From Rhodococcus wratislaviensis (lineage in GTDB: Bacteria; Actinomycetota; Actinomycetes; Mycobacteriales; Mycobacteriaceae), in NCBI RefSeq assembly GCF_900455735.1, contig NZ_UAUI01000003.1, positions 141,337 through 205,336 on the forward strand: 64,000 bases of DNA. Direction: 5' to 3'. A program made the translations under genes and the position numbers. Below are positions 19,635-27,788 of the stretch, one piece after another. The notes beneath the pieces were generated by a model, which saw only the letters and a program-made list of their open reading frames with translations, did not search any database and was not told the origin of the DNA. How positions within the stretch are numbered: position 1 is the stretch's first letter; each line of letters starts with the position of its first letter.

Positions 19635-20369
19635 ATGGGGGCCACAGTGCAGATTTCTCGACGAGACCTGTTCCGGTACGCGGCAGCGGGATCCGCCGTG
19701 GCCGGGATTGCGGCGCTCACGTCCACCACGTCCTCGGTCGCCGTCGCGAAGGCGGACAGCCTCGGCATCCTGATCGACTACGCCGGTGGGGTGCCGTCGG
19801 CGGACGCCATCCTCGAAGCCGGCTATGCCGGCGCCATCCGCTACGTGTCCGACCGCCGTCCAAGCGCCGAATGGATGGAAGGCAAGCCGATGCTCGCCGA
19901 CGAGGCGCAGGCGTTGCTCGACGCCGGACTGTCGGTCGTCTCGTGCTACCAGTTCGGCAAGGGGCCGACGGCCGATTGGCGCGGCGGGCTCGAGGCGGGG
20001 AAGCGGCACGCGGAGCGCGGACTCGAATTACACCTCGCTGCAGGCGGTTCCGAGGACCGGCCCATCTACGCGTCCATCGACGACAATCCCACGCCCGCCG
20101 ATTTCCTGACCATGATCGCCCCGTATCTCGCCGGGTGGGAGTCGGTGGTCGGCAAGGCCAATACCGGTATCTACGCCAATTCCAAGACACTGGATCTGGC
20201 GGTCCTCGCCGGGCTCGGGTCGTGGTACTGGCAGCACGACTGGGGCACGCCGGAGGGGTACGTCCACCCGTCGGCGCACCTGCATCAGTACGAGATCGAT
20301 GCGAGCAACGTCGACGGGGTGGGCATCGACCTCAACGACATTCTGAAGCCCGACTACGGGCAGTGGTGA
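19635..20369 (+). CDS. Tat-exported DUF1906 glycoside-hydrolase-like protein (Rv2525c-like)
   Basis: A secreted protein of about 245 residues. The N-terminus has a twin-arginine signal, SRRDLFRYAAAGSAVAGIAA, cleaved near SVAVAKA. The mature part matches DUF1906, a TIM-barrel glycoside-hydrolase-like domain: GILIDYAGG, AIRYVSDRRPS, VVSCYQFGKG, PIYASIDDNP and YWQHDWG. The closest protein I recall is Rv2525c, a Tat substrate linked to the mycobacterial envelope. The frame is open to GTG 19596; ATG 19635 and GTG 19647 both fit the signal better, the latter with a GGGG tract upstream. Convergent with the next gene, with a 3-base gap and no terminator. Confidence 0.85.
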   Translation: MGATVQISRRDLFRYAAAGSAVAGIAALTSTTSSVAVAKADSLGILIDYAGGVPSADAILEAGYAGAIRYVSDRRPSAEWMEGKPMLADEAQALLDAGLSVVSCYQFGKGPTADWRGGLEAGKRHAERGLELHLAAGGSEDRPIYASIDDNPTPADFLTMIAPYLAGWESVVGKANTGIYANSKTLDLAVLAGLGSWYWQHDWGTPEGYVHPSAHLHQYEIDASNVDGVGIDLNDILKPDYGQW

Positions 20370-20372
20370 CGG

Positions 20373-20876
20373 CTAGGCCGCCGGTTGCCCGCCCATCCTC
20401 GAGAGCCACTCCCGGGCGTCGTCAGGTAGCCTGCCGACGGCTTCCGCTGCGCGGCACCACTTCTTGGCCGCGGCGAGGAAATTCATCGGGTTGTACGCGT
20501 CTTCCTCGCGCGACCACAGGTTGTCGCCGGCGTAGTGCAGGATCGTGATGTTGGCTGCGGCGTGTTCCGAACCGTCGCCGGGATCCTCCATGGGGTTGTC
20601 TATCTCGCAGATCACCCATCCGCGGTCCTCGTCGATCACGTACCAGTTCGCCGGGAACGATGTCATCCGGCTGCCGGGGAAGGCCGACATGGTCCGCGTG
20701 ACCCATGTCCGAATGGCCTCGCGTCCGTCGAAGTCTCCGAAGGCGTGCTCGACGTACGTGGCGTCTTCCGTGAAGAGGTCGGCGAAGCCGTTCCAGTCTC
20801 CGAGTTCGACGCAGCGGCTGACGGTCCGCTGGTAGTGCGCGAAGGCCTCTTCGAGCTCGGCACGACTCCACGGCAT
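20373..20876 (-). CDS. SnoaL-like (NTF2-fold) protein
   Basis: A 167-residue protein with the alpha+beta cone fold of SnoaL/NTF2-like proteins: helix AFAHYQRTVSRCVELGDWNGFADLFTEDATYVEHAFGDFDGREAIRTWV, then strands with NITILHYAGDNLWSREEDAYNP near the end. Such proteins are small isomerases, hydrolases or binding proteins, and the substrate is unknown here. ATG 20876 is preferred over an upstream in-frame start because GAGAAGGGA lies 7 bases before it. The C-terminal segment FLAAAKKWCRAAEAVGRLPDDAREWL is an extra helix pair. Confidence 0.7.
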   Translation of the reverse strand: MPWSRAELEEAFAHYQRTVSRCVELGDWNGFADLFTEDATYVEHAFGDFDGREAIRTWVTRTMSAFPGSRMTSFPANWYVIDEDRGWVICEIDNPMEDPGDGSEHAAANITILHYAGDNLWSREEDAYNPMNFLAAAKKWCRAAEAVGRLPDDAREWLSRMGGQPAA

Positions 20877-21049
20877 GTGTGCATCCCTTCTCTCGTCCGG
20901 CGCCCCGATTGTGAGCGCCTCGGAAAATAAGAACACGTTTCAGTTCGAGTGTGGGGCGTTATCCGGTGGATGGGAGTGTGAAACGCTCCGCGAGGCAACT
21001 CCGATTACCTGTTGTCACTCTTTTCACTCTGAACCCGGAGGTTCTCCCG

Positions 21050-21124
21050 ATGGAACTGCTGGTCAATTTCGTGTACACCGTCGCCTCGGTCCTCTACACC
21101 GCGCTGTTCGTCAACGGATCCTGA
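21050..21124 (+). CDS. Small hydrophobic peptide ORF (24 aa)
   Basis: ATG with a near-perfect ribosome site (GGAGGT, 7 bases upstream) encodes MELLVNFVYTVASVLYTALF followed by VNGS and TGA. The whole peptide reads as one membrane helix with polar ends. It stops 9 bases before a 31-bp palindrome and 82 bases before the MarR gene on the same strand. The combination of strong ribosome site, single hydrophobic segment and clean stop suggests a real small membrane protein or leader peptide. No family recognised. Confidence 0.5.
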   Translation: MELLVNFVYTVASVLYTALFVNGS

Positions 21125-21132
21125 TGAAAAAT

Positions 21133-21163
21133 GTGCACACTACACACTGTGTGTATGGTGCAC
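21133..21163. promoter_or_regulatory. 31-bp palindromic operator upstream of the MarR gene
   Basis: An imperfect dyad centred on the T at 21148. Outer arms are GTGCAC/GTGCAC and inner arms TACACAC/GTGTGTA, with two mismatched bases between the arm pairs: 13 of 15 positions are symmetric. Its size and location 44 bases before the MarR start are what is expected of a MarR-family autoregulatory operator. It could also control the small ORF at 21050. Confidence 0.6.
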
Positions 21164-21206
21164 AATAATGCCTCGGGCAGAATGACGGTAACTAGGGGAG
21201 GTGTCG

Positions 21207-21671
21207 GTGTCCGAACGCGACGAGGTGGCGGCAGATGTCGAGAACGAATTGACATTGCTGTCGCGCTATCACGCCCATGCGCAACGGGCGGGATTCCAAC
21301 TCGACCGTTCCGCCTACCTCCTCCTCGGACGTCTGGAACTGGAACATCCGCTCAGCCTCAAACAGCTTGCCGAGGCATTCCGGCTCGACATCTCGACGAT
21401 CAACCGGCAGATCGGCGCCCTGCTGAAGCGCGGGCTCGTCGATCGCGTCCCCGACCCGGACGGGGGAATGGCCCGCAAGGTCGAGGCCACCGCGCTGGGG
21501 CTCGAACAGCTTCACGCCGACCGGGCGCTGGGCCGAAAAGGAGTCGAGCGCATCATCGCCGAGTGGAGCGACCACGACCGGGACGAGCTGCGGCGGCTGC
21601 TGACGAAGTTCAACGGTGAGATCGAGAAGTACGACGGCAACTCCTGGCCGCGCGCCGGACGGACGTCCTGA
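21207..21671 (+). CDS. MarR-family transcriptional regulator
   Basis: A 154-residue winged-helix regulator. The DNA-binding domain is recognisable in LSLKQLAEAFRLDISTINRQIGALLKRGLVDRVPDPDGG, where the recognition helix is DISTINRQIGALLK and the wing is VPDPDGGMARKVEATALG. Flanking helices form the dimer interface. AGGGGAGG at 21194-21201 fits GTG 21207 (5-base spacing) better than GTG 21201. The palindrome upstream suggests autoregulation. The ligand is unknown. Confidence 0.85.
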   Translation: MSERDEVAADVENELTLLSRYHAHAQRAGFQLDRSAYLLLGRLELEHPLSLKQLAEAFRLDISTINRQIGALLKRGLVDRVPDPDGGMARKVEATALGLEQLHADRALGRKGVERIIAEWSDHDRDELRRLLTKFNGEIEKYDGNSWPRAGRTS

Positions 21672-21681
21672 CCGGATCGCG

Positions 21682-22047
21682 TCAGGACTGGACGTGCGCG
21701 GTCGCGTCCCGGGCGAGGTCCGGTTCCTCGGCGATGACCGTGAGGTGAGGGTGTTCCGGCGGCGAGTCGTGCCACCCCTTCCACGACATCAGGGACCACC
21801 GCGACAGCCCCGACAGTGCAGACCCGAGGCTGGCGAACGAGCCGGTGCTCAGTGCCGAGCCGGCCGACCCGACCGACCCGATGGAGAGCACCGAGCCGAC
21901 ACTCCCGATGGACAGGATGGAGTAGGCGGAACCGATCGAGAGGATCGATCCCTCCGAACGGATCGACAGTATGGAACGCCGGGCGTGTCGCGATCGCAGT
22001 GAGTGGTCTGGTGTGTGGTGCGTCGAGGGCATCCCTCGGTCTACCAC
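21682..22047 (-). CDS. Serine-triplet repeat protein, predicted beta-solenoid
   Basis: A 121-residue protein from GTG 22047 (ATG 22032 is the alternative; neither has a good ribosome site). From residue 25 to 88 a serine stands at every third position without exception, 22 in a row, forming about seven copies of a nine-residue unit like SILSIGSVG with I/V/L/A and G/L between serines. Both TCN and AGY serine codons occur in the register, so the pattern is kept at protein level rather than by DNA slippage. The C-terminal 30 residues are acidic and non-repetitive. No signal peptide. Function unknown; a narrow beta-helix fold is inferred. Confidence 0.6.
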   Translation of the reverse strand: MVDRGMPSTHHTPDHSLRSRHARRSILSIRSEGSILSIGSAYSILSIGSVGSVLSIGSVGSAGSALSTGSFASLGSALSGLSRWSLMSWKGWHDSPPEHPHLTVIAEEPDLARDATAHVQS

Positions 22048-22084
22048 GGTGGTGCCGTCGGCAAACAGAGAAGCGGTGCAGACA

Positions 22085-22130
22085 TGAGCGAAGGGCCCTT
22101 CCGGAAAAATCCGGAAGGGCCCTTCGCTCA
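22085..22130. terminator. Perfect 21-bp hairpin terminator
   Basis: Two arms (22085-22105 and 22110-22130, each containing GCGAAGGGCCCTTCCGGA in one orientation) pair without mismatch around an AAAA loop. It begins 11 bases after the stop of the minus-strand secreted-protein gene. There is no T tract, as is usual in actinobacteria, and the symmetry allows it to act in both directions. Confidence 0.8.
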
Positions 22131-22141
22131 GCTGTGGAGAG

Positions 22142-22924
22142 TTACGCGACCTGGAACATGCCGACGGTGGGGAGGAAGCTGCACGTGATCGGCGCGGCGC
22201 CTTCCTTCTGCGTGGTCAGTCCGCCCGACACGACCGCGAGGACGCGACCCGGGCCGGTGTCCGCGATCGCCGACAAGGTTGCCGGTCCGTCGGGGTTGAT
22301 CTTGGCCTCGTTGGTGAGGTTCTGGGTGGCGCGCCGCTGGTTGTCCAGGTTGATCCACGTCACGGTCAGTGGATTGGGCTGTTCGGCGGCAACGGAACTG
22401 GTTCCGAGGGCGGTGAACACGAAACCGGCCTGACCTGCCTTGGGTCCGGGCGGGGGCAGCTGGGCGGGACCGGGGACCGCGAGTGCGGTGCCCACGGAGT
22501 CGGCGCCCTCTCCGATGCAGCCCTTGCCGATGGTCGGGTAGAGGAACTGCGCGATGACGGGTGCGTTCTCCTGCGGGATCTCGGGTCCGCCGCCGCCACT
22601 GCCGTCGAGGAACGTGATGACGCGCTCGAGGGTGGACTTGAGCTCCGGCGGGATTCCGGGGGCCTCGAGAAGGTTGCGGGCCTGGTCCAGGATCGCGTCC
22701 TGAGGTCCTGCTGCGATGTCTTCGGTACCAGCGGCTGCGCCGATGATCGCGGGTGCGAACGATGCGAGCATCTCCACGGGGATGCCTTCGGGCACGGGCG
22801 GCGGCGTCGGCTGCGCACTCGCCTGGGCCGGCACTGCCATAGCGGCTGCTGCGGCAACAGCGAGAGCAGTCACTGCTCTGCGCATACCTCGGGTTCGAAG
22901 CACAGTCTCCCCATCCTTAGTCAT
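22142..22924 (-). CDS. Secreted Ala/Pro-rich actinobacterial protein of unknown function
   Basis: A 260-residue protein with a Sec signal peptide (MRRAVTALAVAAAAAMAVPA, cleavage near ASA-QP), starting either at ATG 22924 or more naturally at ATG 22885 or GTG 22903. The mature part has a Pro-rich start, then a helical segment (PQDAILDQARNLLEAPGIPPELKSTLERVITFLDG), a Gly run, and a C-terminal beta-rich region ending ADTGPGRVLAVVSGGL and CSFLPTVGMFQVA, with a likely disulfide between KGCIGEG and TCSF. Position next to pimE recalls Rv1157c of M. tuberculosis, an Ala/Pro-rich secreted protein, but identity is not proven. No catalytic motif seen. Confidence 0.65.
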   Translation of the reverse strand: MTKDGETVLRTRGMRRAVTALAVAAAAAMAVPAQASAQPTPPPVPEGIPVEMLASFAPAIIGAAAGTEDIAAGPQDAILDQARNLLEAPGIPPELKSTLERVITFLDGSGGGGPEIPQENAPVIAQFLYPTIGKGCIGEGADSVGTALAVPGPAQLPPPGPKAGQAGFVFTALGTSSVAAEQPNPLTVTWINLDNQRRATQNLTNEAKINPDGPATLSAIADTGPGRVLAVVSGGLTTQKEGAAPITCSFLPTVGMFQVA

Positions 22925-23242
22925 AACAGCGTGGACGACAACTCAATCCACGTCTGACGGCTCGGGGGGTCACTCTATGTACAGCGCCCCCGGGTTGTAC
23001 AGCTCACGAGTTCGTTCACCGATAGCTGCGGCATCCCGGTGGGAGTGTATGGCATACAGACCCCGACGGTGATCTTCCGGTGACCATAGCTTGTGGCACG
23101 TGTGGTTCGTGTGATTGGTGATGCAACTGTTACGCGCGGCTACGGACACCTCGGGGGCCGCGGAGGGCGCCGTCTACGCTGTGCGGGACCGTTTCGGGAT
23201 CGGCTGAGACATCTACACACCTCACGGGGAGAGCACCACACT
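22925..23242. other. Divergent intergenic region between the secreted protein and pimE
   Basis: A 318-bp gap that must hold promoters in both directions. Two TGTACA hexamers (22979-22984 and 22996-23001) flank a CG-rich centre and could be an operator. A GGGGAGA ribosome site at 23226-23232 serves the pimE start. The plus-strand frame is open from 23093 but its residues look like shadow (Arg/Gly-rich). No RNA gene recognised. Confidence 0.4.
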
Positions 23243-24574
23243 GTGTCCGACCATGCAGCGTCCGACGACGGAGCAGCCTCCGACGACCCGTCCTCCGTGC
23301 GTTCTCCCGCGTCCCGGGGAGCGTCCGCCCTGCACGGCTTGTTGCGGTGCGCGCCTGTGCTTCTCGTGTTGTCGGTGCTCGGGCGCATGGCGTGGACGCT
23401 GTTGAGTCCCAACGGGATGAACCTCGTCGACCTGCACGTCTACGTCGACGGTTCCGAGGCGCTCCGTGGTGGCAGTCTCTACGACTTCACCTATTCGGAA
23501 GTGACACCGGACTTTCCGCTGCCGTTCACCTACCCACCATTCGCCGCGCTGGTCTTCTTTCCCCTGCATTACCTGCCGTTCCCGCTGGTCGGGGTCGGCT
23601 GGCAACTGCTCACGATCCTCGCCCTGTACGCGCTGGCGCGAATGAGCCTGGGGCTCGTGCTCGGAGACGCCGCGCACAGCCCGCACTGGCGGGCGGTCGC
23701 GGTGCTGTGGACCACGGTGGGGGTGTGGGTGGAACCGGTGCGCACCACGCTGGACTACGGCCAGATCAACGTGTTCCTCGCGCTGCTCGTGATGACCGCG
23801 GTCCGCAGCTCCCGGTGGTGGCTGTCCGGTGCGCTCGTCGGTTTCGCCGCCGGGATCAAATTGACCCCGGCGATCACCGGCCTCTACTTCCTGATGCAGC
23901 GCCGGTGGAAGGCCGCGGTCTTCTCGGGTGTCGCGTTCGCCGCGACCGTCGGAGTCAGTTACCTCCTGATCGGCTCGGAGGCGCGGGAGTACTTCACCCA
24001 CCTGCTCGGTGACGCCGATCGCATCGGGCCGGTCGGCTCGGTGTGGAATCAGTCCCTGCGCGGCGCGTTGTCGCGGCTGCTCGGGTACGACGTCGAGACG
24101 GGCGTCCTCTGGATGTTTGCCGTGGCGGTCACGGTGGTCCTCGCCGTCCTGGCCTGGCGGGCGATCGCCCGGGACGATCGGCTCGGCACCCTCGTCATCG
24201 TCGAGTTGCTGGGGCTGCTCGTCTCACCGATCTCGTGGTCGCACCACTGGGTGTGGGTCATTCCGATGCTGATCTGGTTGCTGCACGGCCCCTACGGATC
24301 GATGCTGGGCACCCGGATCCTCGCCGGATACTGGCTCGTCACCACCCTCATCGGCGTGCCGTGGGTTCTCAGCTTCTTCCAGGACTCGATCTGGCTGATC
24401 TCCCGGCCCGCGGTACTCGCGTGGCTGGGCACGGTCGACGTCGTCGGCGCATTCGGTGTCTACGCCTGGGTGGCCTACGCCGGACGCCGCACACAGCGTG
24501 CCGCCGCGGTCACCGGCACGATCAGCCCGCCAGTGCGTCGATCTGCGCAGCAAGATCCAGATCCAGCTGCGTGA
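23243..24574 (+). CDS. pimE: GT87 polyprenyl-phosphate-mannose mannosyltransferase (PimE-like)
   Basis: A 443-residue polytopic membrane mannosyltransferase (GT-C fold, GT87 family) that adds an alpha-1,2-mannose from polyprenyl-phosphate-mannose during phosphatidylinositol-mannoside synthesis on the outer face of the membrane. The catalytic Asp is D63 in NLVDLHVYVDG after the first helix, corresponding to the essential N-terminal Asp of PimE. Also visible are FPLPFTYPPFAAL, LDYGQINVFLALL, GFAAGIKLTPA and SPISWSHHWVWVIP. About ten helices. The neighbours phhB and mutT2 are the same as for M. tuberculosis pimE, which supports PimE over other GT87 members. Its 3' end overlaps the antisense phhB 3' end by 53 bases. 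Confidence 0.85.
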   Translation: MSDHAASDDGAASDDPSSVRSPASRGASALHGLLRCAPVLLVLSVLGRMAWTLLSPNGMNLVDLHVYVDGSEALRGGSLYDFTYSEVTPDFPLPFTYPPFAALVFFPLHYLPFPLVGVGWQLLTILALYALARMSLGLVLGDAAHSPHWRAVAVLWTTVGVWVEPVRTTLDYGQINVFLALLVMTAVRSSRWWLSGALVGFAAGIKLTPAITGLYFLMQRRWKAAVFSGVAFAATVGVSYLLIGSEAREYFTHLLGDADRIGPVGSVWNQSLRGALSRLLGYDVETGVLWMFAVAVTVVLAVLAWRAIARDDRLGTLVIVELLGLLVSPISWSHHWVWVIPMLIWLLHGPYGSMLGTRILAGYWLVTTLIGVPWVLSFFQDSIWLISRPAVLAWLGTVDVVGAFGVYAWVAYAGRRTQRAAAVTGTISPPVRRSAQQDPDPAA

Positions 24575-24806
24575 GCCCGCCGGCGGAATGCGTCGACAGC
24601 GTGTAGGTGACCTTGCGCCACCTGATGTCGATGTCCGGATGGTGGTTCGCGGCCTCCGCCGCCTCCGCGACCTTCCCGACCAGCTCGACGGCGTCGGGGA
24701 AACTCGGCGACTCGACGGTGCGGACGAGGGAATCACCCGCCCGCCGCCACCCGGGCAGTTCTGCGAGCGCGGTGTCGATCTCTCCGTCTGACAGCAACTC
24801 GGCCAT
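24522..24806 (-). CDS. phhB: Pterin-4-alpha-carbinolamine dehydratase
   Basis: A 94-residue enzyme of the PCD/DCoH family, which dehydrates 4a-hydroxytetrahydrobiopterin to recycle pterin cofactor. The signature ANHHPDIDIRWRKVTYTL (about 50-67) carries the two catalytic histidines, and THSAGGLTQLDLDLAAQID is the usual C-terminus. Start ATG 24806; the upstream in-frame residues are antisense to mutT2. Divergent from mutT2, with only 16 bases between start codons, so at least one of the two mRNAs must have no leader or a promoter inside the other gene. Confidence 0.9.
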   Translation of the reverse strand: MAELLSDGEIDTALAELPGWRRAGDSLVRTVESPSFPDAVELVGKVAEAAEAANHHPDIDIRWRKVTYTLSTHSAGGLTQLDLDLAAQIDALAG

Positions 24807-24822
24807 ACCCCATGATGGTGCG

Positions 24823-25245
24823 GTGCCAGTGGAACGTGCAAGGCCTGCCGACCACACCGGAGAGGTGGTGGCGGCCGCGATCATCGTCGACGGCCGGCTG
24901 TTGCTCGCGCAGCGGACGCGGCCCCCGGAACTCGCGGGACAGTGGGAGCTGCCCGGGGGCAAGGCGGAGGCGGGGGAGACCGCCGACGACGCGCTGCGCC
25001 GCGAACTGCGAGAAGAGCTCGGGGTCGAGGTGTCGGGCGGCGACCGGATCGGTGAGGACGTGCCGCTGCCCGACGGCCGGGTGCTCCGCGCGTACCGGGT
25101 CGAACTGGTGTCGGGAACGCCCGTCGCACTCGATCACGCGGAACTGCGGTGGGTGGACGGACGGGAACTGGGGGAGATCGACCTCGTCGGCAACGACCGC
25201 GGGTGGGTGCCGGACCTGCGGCTGCACTTGAAAGGGTGGGGCTGA
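24823..25245 (+). CDS. mutT2: Nudix hydrolase (MutT2-like)
   Basis: A 140-residue Nudix pyrophosphohydrolase. The full Nudix box spans residues 46-68: G46-x5-E52, then R60-E61-L62-x-E64-E65-x-G67-V68, the metal-binding set. The conserved LLLAQRTRPPELAGQWELPGG precedes it. MutT2 of mycobacteria hydrolyses dCTP derivatives and 8-oxo-dGTP, protecting the nucleotide pool. GTG 24823 starts just ahead of the first strand; GTG 24829 is also possible. Gene order with pimE and phhB supports the name. Confidence 0.85.
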   Translation: MPVERARPADHTGEVVAAAIIVDGRLLLAQRTRPPELAGQWELPGGKAEAGETADDALRRELREELGVEVSGGDRIGEDVPLPDGRVLRAYRVELVSGTPVALDHAELRWVDGRELGEIDLVGNDRGWVPDLRLHLKGWG

Positions 25246-25247
25246 CC

Positions 25248-25424
25248 TCAGGCTGCGCGGGCCTTCTTGAGCCCCTTCTTCAGTTCCTTCTTGGAAGCGC
25301 CCTCGTTCTCGAGCTTCTTCATGCGCATGATGACCACCGGGCACTTGATGCAGCGCGTCTTGCTGCGGCAGCACTTCTTCTTCGGTTTGAGACCCGAGAC
25401 CTTGCTGGCCTTCACCTTGCCCAT
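25248..25424 (-). CDS. Small lysine-rich cysteine protein
   Basis: A 58-residue, strongly basic protein. It has KKKCC at residues 15-19, then C25 and C28 (RCIKC), giving four cysteines that could bind zinc or an iron-sulfur cluster, followed by a helix VVIMRMKKLENEGASKKEL and a Lys/Ala-rich tail. The Lys-rich ends suggest nucleic-acid contact. Conserved-looking in actinobacteria, but I do not recognise a named family. ATG 25424 is used; the longer open frame is non-coding. It ends 2 bases from the convergent mutT2 stop. Confidence 0.65.
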   Translation of the reverse strand: MGKVKASKVSGLKPKKKCCRSKTRCIKCPVVIMRMKKLENEGASKKELKKGLKKARAA

Positions 25425-25758
25425 ACTCGGCGCGGCCTTCCTACTACGGTGAACACCGGTATCTGCCGGCTCCACCCAGGTTAGCGTCCCCTCAGCTTTC
25501 GGCCCCGATCCACACCCGAGACAGGCCGAATTCGACGTGGCGCAGATCACTTTACGCTGGTCGGGCAGGCCCCGGGCGGCCGGCGATGCGCGAAGTAGGC
25601 GCTCGGGCGGGTAGTATTCACGTGGCCGCGATGCCTGCACTGGGCGATTTACCATCGCCTCGACGAGGATTCTGAATCGAGATGACAAGGCGGCCGCCAG
25701 AAAGCCGTGCGAGGGAACTTTCGCGTGGCCGAATCAACTCAGCCAGGAGAGCCACCGC
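25425..25758. other. Gap upstream of typA with -10 box and 5' leader hairpin
   Basis: TAGTAT at 25612-25617 resembles an actinobacterial -10 box. It would give a typA leader of about 135 bases. Within it GGCGAT (25643-25648) pairs with ATCGCC (25654-25659) over a 5-base loop. The typA ribosome site is AGGAGAG just before GTG 25759. Nothing gene-like seen between 25425 and 25600. Confidence 0.4.
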
Positions 25759-27666
25759 GTGACCATCACCAGCTTCCGTAACGTTGCCATCGTCGCACAC
25801 GTCGACCACGGCAAGACCACCCTCGTCGACGCCATGTTGCGCCAGTCGGGGGCATTCGAGGAGCGCGCCGAACTGGTCGATCGCGTCATGGACTCCGGCG
25901 ACCTCGAACGCGAGAAGGGCATCACCATCCTCGCGAAGAACACCGCCGTCCACAAGCATCACGGTGACGGCAGTGTCACGGTCATCAACGTCATCGACAC
26001 CCCCGGTCACGCCGACTTCGGTGGCGAGGTCGAGCGCGGCCTGTCCATGGTCGACGGTGTCGTCCTGCTCGTCGACGCGTCCGAGGGTCCGCTGCCGCAG
26101 ACCCGCTTCGTGCTGCGCAAGGCGCTCGCCGCGTCGCTGCCCGTCATCCTGGTGGTCAACAAGACCGACCGGCCCGACGCCCGCATCGAAGAGGTCGTCT
26201 CCGAGAGCCACGACCTGCTGCTCGACCTGGCCTCCGACCTCGACGACGAGGCAGCGGAAGCCGCCGAGCTCGCCCTCGACCTTCCCGTTCTGTACGCCTC
26301 CGGCCGCGAGGGCAAGGCGTCCAAGGTTCAGCCCGAGAACGGTCACGCACCGGACGCCGAGAACCTCGACGCCCTGTTCGAGGTGCTCCTCAACTACGTG
26401 CCCGCGCCCAAGGGCAACGTCGACGCGCCGCTGCAGGCTCACGTCACCAACCTCGACGCCTCCGCGTTCCTCGGCCGCCTCGCGCTGGTCCGTATCCACA
26501 ACGGCGAGCTGACCAAGGGTCAGACCGTCTCCTGGTGCCGCGAGGTGGACGGCGAGCCCGTCGTCACCAAGGCCAAGATCACCGAACTGCTCGCCACCAA
26601 GGGCGTCGAGCGTCAGCCCGCCGAGAAGGCCGTCGCCGGTGACATCGTCGCCGTCGCCGGTTTCCCCGACATCATGATCGGCGACACCCTCGCCGACCTG
26701 GAGAACCCGGTCCCGCTGCCGCGGATCACCGTCGACCAGCCCGCCATCTCGGTGACCATCGGCACCAACACCTCGCCGCTCGTCGGCCGGGTCAGCGGAC
26801 ACAAGCTGACCGCCCGCATGGTGAAGTCGCGTCTCGACCAGGAACTCGTCGGCAACGTCTCGCTCAAGGTCCTCGACATCGGTCGCCCCGACGCCTGGGA
26901 GGTCCAGGGCCGTGGTGAGCTCGCGCTCGCCATCCTGGTCGAGCAGATGCGCCGCGAGGGCTTCGAGCTGACCGTCGGCAAGCCGCAGGTGGTCACCCGT
27001 CAGGTCGACGGCAAGGTGCACGAGCCCTTCGAAGAGCTCACCATCGACAGCCCCGAGGAGTACCTCGGCGCCATCACCCAGCTCCTCGCCAACCGCAAGG
27101 GCAAGATGGTGCAGATGGCCAACCACGGCGCGGGCTGGGTCCGGATGGAGTTCATCGTTCCCTCGCGCGGCCTGATCGGCTTCCGCACCGACTTCCTCAC
27201 CGAGACCCGCGGCACCGGCATCGCGAACGCCGTCTTCCACGGCTACGCGCCGTGGGCCGGCGAGATCCGCGCCCGCCACACCGGCTCGCTCGTCTCGGAC
27301 CGCACCGGTTCGGTCACCCCGTTCGCGATGATCCAGCTCGCCGATCGCGGAACGTTCTTCGTCGAGCCCGGCGCCGACACGTACGAGGGCATGGTCGTGG
27401 GCATCAACCCGCGCCAGGAGGACCTCGACATCAACGTCACCCGCGAGAAGAAGCTGACCAACATGCGTCAGTCCTCCGCCGACGTGATGGAGACTCTCGC
27501 CAAGCCCATCAAGCTCGAGCTCGAAGGCGCGATGGAGTTCTGCGCCGGCGACGAGTGCGTGGAGGTCACCCCGGAGGTCGTGCGCGTGCGCAAGGTGCAC
27601 CTGTCGGCCACCGACCGTGCCCGTGAGCGTTCGCGTTCCAAGGCCCGCGACAAGGCGGCCCTGTAG
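25759..27666 (+). CDS. typA: Ribosome-associated GTPase TypA/BipA
   Basis: A 635-residue translational GTPase of the EF-G superfamily that binds 70S ribosomes and aids assembly and stress adaptation. G1 is [12 protein letters not shown] (P-loop), switch [19 protein letters not shown]4 NKTD and G5 near LYASGREG. Beta-barrel domain II and domains III and V follow, then the BipA-specific C-terminal domain ([18 protein letters not shown], ending with a basic tail). Length is usual. GTG start with a good ribosome site; a 15-bp hairpin follows. Confidence 0.96.
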   Translation: MTITSFRNVAIVAHVDHGKTTLVDAMLRQSGAFEERAELVDRVMDSGDLEREKGITILAKNTAVHKHHGDGSVTVINVIDTPGHADFGGEVERGLSMVDGVVLLVDASEGPLPQTRFVLRKALAASLPVILVVNKTDRPDARIEEVVSESHDLLLDLASDLDDEAAEAAELALDLPVLYASGREGKASKVQPENGHAPDAENLDALFEVLLNYVPAPKGNVDAPLQAHVTNLDASAFLGRLALVRIHNGELTKGQTVSWCREVDGEPVVTKAKITELLATKGVERQPAEKAVAGDIVAVAGFPDIMIGDTLADLENPVPLPRITVDQPAISVTIGTNTSPLVGRVSGHKLTARMVKSRLDQELVGNVSLKVLDIGRPDAWEVQGRGELALAILVEQMRREGFELTVGKPQVVTRQVDGKVHEPFEELTIDSPEEYLGAITQLLANRKGKMVQMANHGAGWVRMEFIVPSRGLIGFRTDFLTETRGTGIANAVFHGYAPWAGEIRARHTGSLVSDRTGSVTPFAMIQLADRGTFFVEPGADTYEGMVVGINPRQEDLDINVTREKKLTNMRQSSADVMETLAKPIKLELEGAMEFCAGDECVEVTPEVVRVRKVHLSATDRARERSRSKARDKAAL

Positions 27667-27702
27667 TCGGCTCGTCCGACCACGTCAGACACAACCGGGC
27701 GG

Positions 27703-27737
27703 ATGTACCTTCGGTCGATCGGCGACCGAAGGTACAT
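27703..27737. terminator. Hairpin terminator after typA
   Basis: A perfect 15-bp stem: ATGTACCTTCGGTCG (27703-27717) pairs with CGACCGAAGGTACAT (27723-27737) around a 5-base loop. It lies 37 bases after the typA stop and has no T tract. It ends just before the first possible lpqW start, another reason to place that start downstream. Confidence 0.8.
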
Positions 27738-27788
27738 TCGCTCGTGGGTTTCCGGAGCCTTCCGGTCTCTCTGAGGAAAGGCGGCGCG

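Noticed and set aside
22979..23001. Pair of TGTACA hexamers as a specific operator
   Set aside because: Each hexamer is self-complementary and short; two copies 11 bases apart are suggestive but not assignable to a regulator family.
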